Origin: Deltaproteobacteria bacterium
GTDB taxonomy: Bacteria; Desulfobacterota; Desulfobacteria; C00003060; C00003106
DNA length: 10,079 nucleotides
Assembly: GCA_019314005.1 (NCBI GenBank)
Contig: JAFDAE010000054.1
Span: 1-10,079 of the forward strand
Direction: 5' to 3'
Under the pieces are notes generated by a model that was given only the letters and a program-made list of their open reading frames with translations, made no database searches and was not told the DNA's origin. Shown in pieces: positions 6,929-10,079 of this stretch. A program made the position numbers and the translations under genes. Position 1 is the stretch's first letter. Every line of letters begins with the position of its first letter.

Positions 6929-7269
6929 GTACAAAATTTTTCAGTAATAAAGAAATTAGATTTGCCGATCATCCGAAATTTGCGAATGTTAAAATAGCCA
7001 CGTTCATTACCGGCAAGGATACCGATACTGTCAGCGTCTGTCTGCTGGATATAGCGCCGGACACAGAGATTCCCATTCATACGCATGATCCCCAGGTCGA
7101 TTCTATCTTTGTTGTCGATGGACAGGGCGAAGCCTTTGTTAACGGCAATTGGCGAAAGATTGAGGCGGGAGATTATATCTTCGTGCCTGTGTCAGAGGAA
7201 CATGGGATCAGGAACAATGGGACGACATCCCTAAAACTATTTGTACACCACAGCCCGCCTCTGCTTTGA
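6925..7269 (+). CDS. Single-domain cupin protein
   Basis: This 114-residue protein is a minimal cupin beta-barrel of the Cupin_2 type. Motif 1 reads HTHDPQVDSIFVVDGQG (52-68), with His52, His54 and Asp59 where many cupins have Glu. Motif 2 reads GDYIFVPVSEEHGIRN (82-97), with His93. These residues would form a divalent-metal site, as known for the family. Ligand or reaction cannot be told from sequence, since such cupins serve as sugar or ligand sensors, isomerases or dioxygenases. It starts with GTG at 6925, overlapping the stop of the HAMP gene, with AGGAG at 6914-6918. The pair is therefore translationally coupled. A sensory role with the HAMP protein is speculation. It is the last forward gene before the strand change. 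Confidence 0.88.
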   Translation: MSTKFFSNKEIRFADHPKFANVKIATFITGKDTDTVSVCLLDIAPDTEIPIHTHDPQVDSIFVVDGQGEAFVNGNWRKIEAGDYIFVPVSEEHGIRNNGTTSLKLFVHHSPPLL

Positions 7270-7273
7270 TCTA

Positions 7274-7292
7274 CTTTGAGACCTTTGCATAA
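7274..7292 (+). repeat. Half-copy of the GAGACC element in the convergent gap
   Basis: CTTTGAGACCTTTGCATAA matches one arm of the palindrome at 5326-5362 (GAGACCTTTG plus an A-rich continuation) and shares CTTTGAGACC exactly with 8987-8996. It lies in the 61-bp space between the cupin and the leftward dehydrogenase. The matching right arm is not clear; GGACTC at 7311-7316 is only a partial candidate. No strong bidirectional terminator is visible in this gap. Confidence 0.55.
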
Positions 7293-7330
7293 CGCGACAT
7301 TTTTTTAAATGGACTCGTGCACCGATTGGG

Positions 7331-8971
7331 TCAGCGCTTTTTCCTAACGTTTTTCTTGATTCGCTGGATGTGACCGCGGCCCATGCCCTTGACTTCGCAA
7401 CCCAGTTCAAAGTACCTTTGGATCTTCTCGTCATTGAGAACACAGAAGCAGTCAATAATTGCGCACGGTTTGCCAACGGCTTTTACGACCTCATTCGGAT
7501 CCAGGTCAAGATATTCTGAATGCCGTACCCCAAGAATGATCGCCTCGACGCCTTTCATGGCCCCCCACATATCTTTTTCAACCCTCAAGTCTTTTAACTT
7601 TTGTTGTCTGTGGAAAAAACGTGCCCAACTGTAGTCAGGGCTGGGATAGCTGTCCTGTGCCTCAAGCTCCCACCAGTGTTCGACATAGGGATCATGTACA
7701 CGCATCTCTGCGCCCATCTCGGTTAGTTTTCGAACTATAAGTTCCGAACCGCTATAACGAGTGTCTCCGACATCCTCCCTGTAGGCGGCTCCGAGGAGGA
7801 GTATGTCGGCGGCAGCGATAGGTTGCGCCATGTTGCGCAATGCATCTCGCACCAGTTGAGCTACGTGTAGGGAACGTGTGTCATTTATGTCTATGGCCAG
7901 AGGAGTTACCTTGAAAATATCGTCGTCCCATCCGTGTATATGTCTATACGCCCAGACGCCGAGCCCGCCATCTTTGGGGAGACAGTAGCCCCCTATGCCG
8001 GGACCGGGGAATATCATGTTGGAATGGGTAGGTCGAACTTTAACGGCATCAATTACTTTTTTTAGGTCCACGCCGTTCCGTTCGGAAAATAGTGACCATT
8101 CATCCATGAAGGCCAGAATCGTAGCCCGGTAACTGTTTTCAATAATTTTAGCCGTTTCCGACTCAATCGGTTTGTCAAGGACGGTCAATGGATATTCGTC
8201 CGTGTTCAGAACGTCCTGAAGAAATTTTGTGACTTTTTGCTTCGCCTGATCATTTACCCCGCTGCAAACTCGCCAAAAATCGCGGATGGATGCTACATAG
8301 TTCTTGCCGGGCATCACGCGTTCATAGCTGTGCGCCAGAAGGGGATCGGAATTTATGCCTCGCTTCTCAAATATCTTTTTCATTATGGGGTAGGCGACTT
8401 GTTCGGTCGTTCCCGGCGCTACGGTCGTTTCGATCAGCACGAGTGCCTCAGGTGGGATATGCTCGGCAATAATTCCCAAGACGGCCTCCAGGGCCAACAT
8501 ATCTGCCGAACCGGTCAGGCAGTCCCCGAGGGACTCCTTCAGGTAATCGCACTGCACATCAACGACCACGACGTCCGCCAATTTGAGCGCGTCATACGTA
8601 TATGTGGCCAGCAACGATTTCTTCTGTTTGACACAACGCTCGATAATAACATCGACTTCGGGGTCCTCAGATTTCACCGGCGCGATCCCTCTGTTGAGCA
8701 ACGGGATCTTCCAGTAACTTCGGACACTGGGGCGCTGCATTGCGATCACGAACTTGTCGGGCGCACCCTTGCTGTCTGTGGAGTCGGCAACAACTGCCGC
8801 CATAACTGCTCCTACGAACCCCACACCAACAACGACAACGATCTCCTTGCCTTGCTTACGGTGTTTGGAGACGATTCTTTTCAGAGAGTCGAATTCCTTT
8901 TTGTACTCACTCGGGGTCGGAATCGGGAACTTCTCTCCTGTCGGGCTGATGGAATATTGCTTCTTAGTCAT
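7331..8971 (-). CDS. Nucleotide-sugar dehydrogenase (UDP-glucose/UDP-HexNAc type)
   Basis: Enzymes of this family oxidise the C6 alcohol of a nucleotide sugar to the acid with two NAD+, feeding polysaccharide or O-antigen synthesis. The 546-residue protein has an N-terminal extension of about 40 residues and then a Rossmann motif, VVGVGFVGAV, with GxGxxG at 49-54. IETTVAPGTTEQ (180-191) resembles the WbpA/WecC branch. YERVMPGKNY (216-225) and AKIIENSYRAT (274-284, Lys275) follow. The catalytic loop is GPGIGGYCLPKD (323-334), with Cys330 as nucleophile. It is about 100 residues longer than typical members, through the N-terminal extension and a tryptophan-rich insert at about 431-470. The substrate cannot be assigned. 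The start ATG (8971-8969) is supported by GAAGGAG (complement of 8981-8987). The basic tail KKNVRKKR is unusual. Confidence 0.92.
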   Translation of the reverse strand: MTKKQYSISPTGEKFPIPTPSEYKKEFDSLKRIVSKHRKQGKEIVVVVGVGFVGAVMAAVVADSTDSKGAPDKFVIAMQRPSVRSYWKIPLLNRGIAPVKSEDPEVDVIIERCVKQKKSLLATYTYDALKLADVVVVDVQCDYLKESLGDCLTGSADMLALEAVLGIIAEHIPPEALVLIETTVAPGTTEQVAYPIMKKIFEKRGINSDPLLAHSYERVMPGKNYVASIRDFWRVCSGVNDQAKQKVTKFLQDVLNTDEYPLTVLDKPIESETAKIIENSYRATILAFMDEWSLFSERNGVDLKKVIDAVKVRPTHSNMIFPGPGIGGYCLPKDGGLGVWAYRHIHGWDDDIFKVTPLAIDINDTRSLHVAQLVRDALRNMAQPIAAADILLLGAAYREDVGDTRYSGSELIVRKLTEMGAEMRVHDPYVEHWWELEAQDSYPSPDYSWARFFHRQQKLKDLRVEKDMWGAMKGVEAIILGVRHSEYLDLDPNEVVKAVGKPCAIIDCFCVLNDEKIQRYFELGCEVKGMGRGHIQRIKKNVRKKR

Positions 8972-8986
8972 AAATCATTTCTCCTT

Positions 8987-9006
8987 CTTTGAGACCGTTG
9001 AAAAAC
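8987..9006 (+). repeat. Half-copy of the GAGACC element upstream of the dehydrogenase
   Basis: CTTTGAGACCGTTGAAAAAC is a third member of the family at 5326-5362 and 7274-7292, in the same orientation as the latter. It adjoins the ribosome-binding site of the leftward dehydrogenase gene. TGAAAAAC (8999-9006) also has an inverted partner, GTTTTTCA, at 9035-9042, which could form a stem with a 28-nt loop between the two leftward genes. Confidence 0.5.
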
Positions 9007-9039
9007 ATTTCCCACCATGAACTTTATCTTCAGCGTTTT

Positions 9040-9498
9040 TCATACGCCGCCCCCAAAGAGACCAGCGTTAACCTTGGATACGTTTTTAAGCAGCCGAAAC
9101 ACTGCTTTTTTGTTATGCGGCCGTTTCACCATGATTCGGGCGTCGTCCATCACAAACGTAAGATAGAACTTAAAATTGATCCACTTGATTTGTTGAAAAT
9201 CTCTTTCAAACGAGCCCCTTTCATCGGAGAAAGAAAAACGCACTTTACGCGCATCAAAATCAAGCGTCACCGAATCGGCGAACCGTTTTCCAAACACTAA
9301 GTAAACGAAATACATCGGCGAGACAAGAATGAGCCCAACTACAATGGAATCCTCCACGGCCGTCTCCAAGAAAAAGACCCGACAGGAAATCACGATCAGC
9401 AGGAGGGCAATTGCAATGGTATGGAAGTACTGTAAACAAATGCGCTCTTCGCCGGGCATGAAAAAGGTGTACGTTTTTTTGCCGACAGGATCAGTCAT
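9040..9498 (-). CDS. Two-TM membrane protein with a PH-like C-terminal domain
   Basis: The 152-residue protein has a polar N-terminus, membrane spans at about 25-44 and 51-70 separated by a very short loop (ETAVEDS), and a soluble C-terminal part (75-150). The soluble part has alternating beta strands (VTLDFDARKVRFSF, IKWINFKFYLTFVM) and a final helix (KAVFRLLKNVSKV). This layout resembles small bacterial proteins with a PH-like domain after a TM hairpin (YcxB-type), but the match is by pattern only. It is 68 bp upstream of the dehydrogenase on the same strand, so the two may be cotranscribed. The ribosome site (GGGA in the leader) is weak. The last residues GLFGGGV are glycine-rich. Function is unknown. 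Confidence 0.7.
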   Translation of the reverse strand: MTDPVGKKTYTFFMPGEERICLQYFHTIAIALLLIVISCRVFFLETAVEDSIVVGLILVSPMYFVYLVFGKRFADSVTLDFDARKVRFSFSDERGSFERDFQQIKWINFKFYLTFVMDDARIMVKRPHNKKAVFRLLKNVSKVNAGLFGGGV

Positions 9499-9551
9499 CT
9501 TTAGCTATCCCAATATATTGAGCTTATTCTATTAGATAAATTAAAATATGA

Positions 9552-9581
9552 AATTTAGTCCATTTTAGAAGTCAATGTCAA
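9552..9581 (-). promoter_or_regulatory. Possible promoter for the leftward pair
   Basis: On the complement, TTGACA (9581-9576) is followed after 18 bp by TAAATT (9557-9552), a 4/6 match to the -10 consensus. It would give a leader of about 45 nt before the start at 9498. Other A/T hexamers nearby could serve as the -10 box equally well. Confidence 0.35.
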
Positions 9582-9661
9582 GACTTTCTGAAATTACAGA
9601 GAATTATGCTCATTAACTGGTCGGGAGAAGATAGGGGATGTCCGTCAATTTTCAACTTTTG

Positions 9662-9695
9662 GGCAATACTTTAATTCCCATTAGAATTGGTTGCC
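9662..9695. repeat. Nested inverted repeat in the non-coding region
   Basis: GGCAA (9662-9666) pairs with TTGCC (9691-9695), and inside it AATTC (9673-9677) pairs with GAATT (9684-9688) around the loop CCATTA. The two stems are joined by unequal gaps (6 and 2 nt), so any hairpin has an internal loop. It has no T-tract on either side. It could be a protein-binding site or an old element remnant. Confidence 0.35.
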
Positions 9696-9764
9696 AGTGA
9701 GTTGTTTTGATTTGAAAATTTGCAAGAGCTTCTTTGCTGCGGTAGAAAAAAAAGCTTGGTTCTA

Positions 9765-9794
9765 TTGACAGGGTATAGACAGCTCAGCTAAAAT
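9765..9794 (+). promoter_or_regulatory. Possible sigma70-type promoter for the gene at 9948
   Basis: TTGACA (9765-9770) matches the -35 consensus exactly, and TAAAAT (9789-9794) matches the -10 at five of six positions, with an 18-bp spacer. The A/T-rich continuation (AATTATAAT) supports DNA melting here. The predicted leader to the start at 9948 is about 147 nt and includes the hairpin at 9814-9826 and the paired TGATCA sites. Confidence 0.5.
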
Positions 9795-9892
9795 AATTAT
9801 AATTCATCACAACTTCAGTCGCTGAATAGAAAACCACTATAGTTGCGCCGCTTCCTTGCTTAACACACGAGCCTCATTCTGCCACATTCGCT

Positions 9893-9919
9893 TGATCAAA
9901 ATATGATTGTGCATGATCA
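9893..9919. promoter_or_regulatory. Paired TGATCA palindromes, possible operator
   Basis: TTGATCAA (9892-9899) and ATGATCAT (9913-9920) share the core TGATCA at 9893-9898 and 9914-9919. The cores are exactly 21 bp apart, two helical turns, so both would face the same side of the DNA. They lie 28-55 bp upstream of the start at 9948 and downstream of the predicted promoter, as for a roadblock-type operator. No regulator is identified. Confidence 0.3.
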
Positions 9920-9947
9920 TACCATAAATGAAGAATATGAGGTGACG

Positions 9948-10079
9948 ATGGAACAAGAGGTATACGTTAAAGTTGGCATTTTGGAAAGCGGGATAGAAGC
10001 GCAGCTTCTCGACTCTATCTTAGACGAACGAAACATTCCTCATCATATACAATCTTACCACGACACGGCCTACGACGGC
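9948..10079 (+). CDS. Start of a small DUF2007-like protein, cut by the window edge
   Basis: Forty-four codons are present with no stop, so the gene continues past the window. The ATG at 9948 follows a good ribosome site, GAGGTGA (9939-9945). An in-frame ATG at 9903 has no such site and is less likely. The protein begins MEQEVYVKVGILESGIEAQL and continues into a helix ending in LDSILDERNIPHHIQSYHD. A beta strand, a helix with EAQLLDSILDERNIP, then a second strand is the pattern of DUF2007-type small signal-transducing proteins. These carry a similar EA-LL-S-L-GI arrangement, but no function is established from this fragment. Confidence 0.75.
   Translation, partial: MEQEVYVKVGILESGIEAQLLDSILDERNIPHHIQSYHDTAYDG

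Larger units (their letters stand above)
9499..9947. other. 449-bp non-coding region between divergent genes
   Basis: No credible gene is visible here. The stretch is AT-rich and holds candidate promoters in both directions (9552-9581 leftward, 9765-9794 rightward), a nested inverted repeat (9662-9695), a small hairpin TTCAG-TCG-CTGAA (9814-9826) and a pair of TGATCA palindromes (9893-9919). A short motif GGGGATGTCC near 9636-9645 resembles fragments of REP-type repeats but has no partner here. Confidence 0.6.

Noticed and set aside
7298..7311. CATTT-TTTT-AAATG hairpin as the terminator for the convergent genes
   Set aside because: It has only five A/T-rich pairs and no GC stem, too weak for intrinsic termination.
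7278..7316. Complete 39-bp element ending in GGACTC
   Set aside because: The right end differs from GGTCTC, the inner arms do not pair well and no flanking direct repeat is present, so only a half-copy is claimed.
8237..8992. Long forward open frame of about 250 codons opposite the dehydrogenase
   Set aside because: The reverse strand has a complete conserved enzyme with a ribosome site. The forward frame is cysteine- and histidine-rich antisense without family features.
8989..9300. Forward frame of about 100 codons opposite the two-TM gene
   Set aside because: It is antisense to a protein with clear membrane spans and has no supporting ribosome site.
9630..9660. GGGGATGTCC fragment as a REP sequence linked to a REP-associated transposase
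   Set aside because: There is no inverted partner or second copy in the window, so the resemblance may be chance.

Overview
The window looks like chromosomal DNA of a Gram-negative, sulfate-reducer-type bacterium (Desulfobacterota, probably near Desulfobacterales). This is inferred from three things: moderate GC with AT-rich gaps, the style of the YajC, SecD, SecF and PurB proteins, and short dispersed inverted-repeat elements of a kind I associate with that group. No database was consulted. There is no rRNA, tRNA, CRISPR array or intact transposase gene. The core is housekeeping, and the accessory interest lies mostly in small non-coding elements sitting in the gaps between genes.

Layout, left to right. 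Positions 1-177 hold a possible promoter and a weak terminator-like hairpin. A single-pass membrane protein with a LysM-like stretch follows (178-957). A 141-bp imperfect palindrome abuts its stop codon and separates it from purB (1118-2413). purB overlaps the start of a predicted lipoprotein gene by ATGA (2410-3063). An AT-rich inverted-repeat element (about 3084-3246) fills the gap before the protein-export genes yajC, secD and secF (3301-6465). A stem-loop lies between yajC and secD. A nearly perfect 37-bp palindrome flanked by a 5-bp direct repeat lies between secD and secF. secF is followed closely by a HAMP-only membrane protein and a small cupin that overlaps it by GTGA (6479-7269).

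From 7331 the strand changes. A long nucleotide-sugar dehydrogenase (7331-8971) and an upstream two-TM protein with a PH-like tail (9040-9498) are read leftwards, possibly as one unit. A 449-bp non-coding stretch with promoter-like and palindromic sequences then leads to the start of a forward gene cut by the window edge (9948 onward), which resembles DUF2007-type small proteins.

How they work together: YajC-SecD-SecF form the accessory complex that uses the proton gradient to help SecYEG-exported proteins leave the membrane. The HAMP protein and cupin are coupled to each other and appear to be in the same transcript, but their function is unknown. PurB acts in purine synthesis and is unrelated to export. 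The main points for a second look are the miniature palindrome with its target-site duplication, the SecF protein with an apparent duplicated transmembrane hairpin, and the HAMP-cupin pair.
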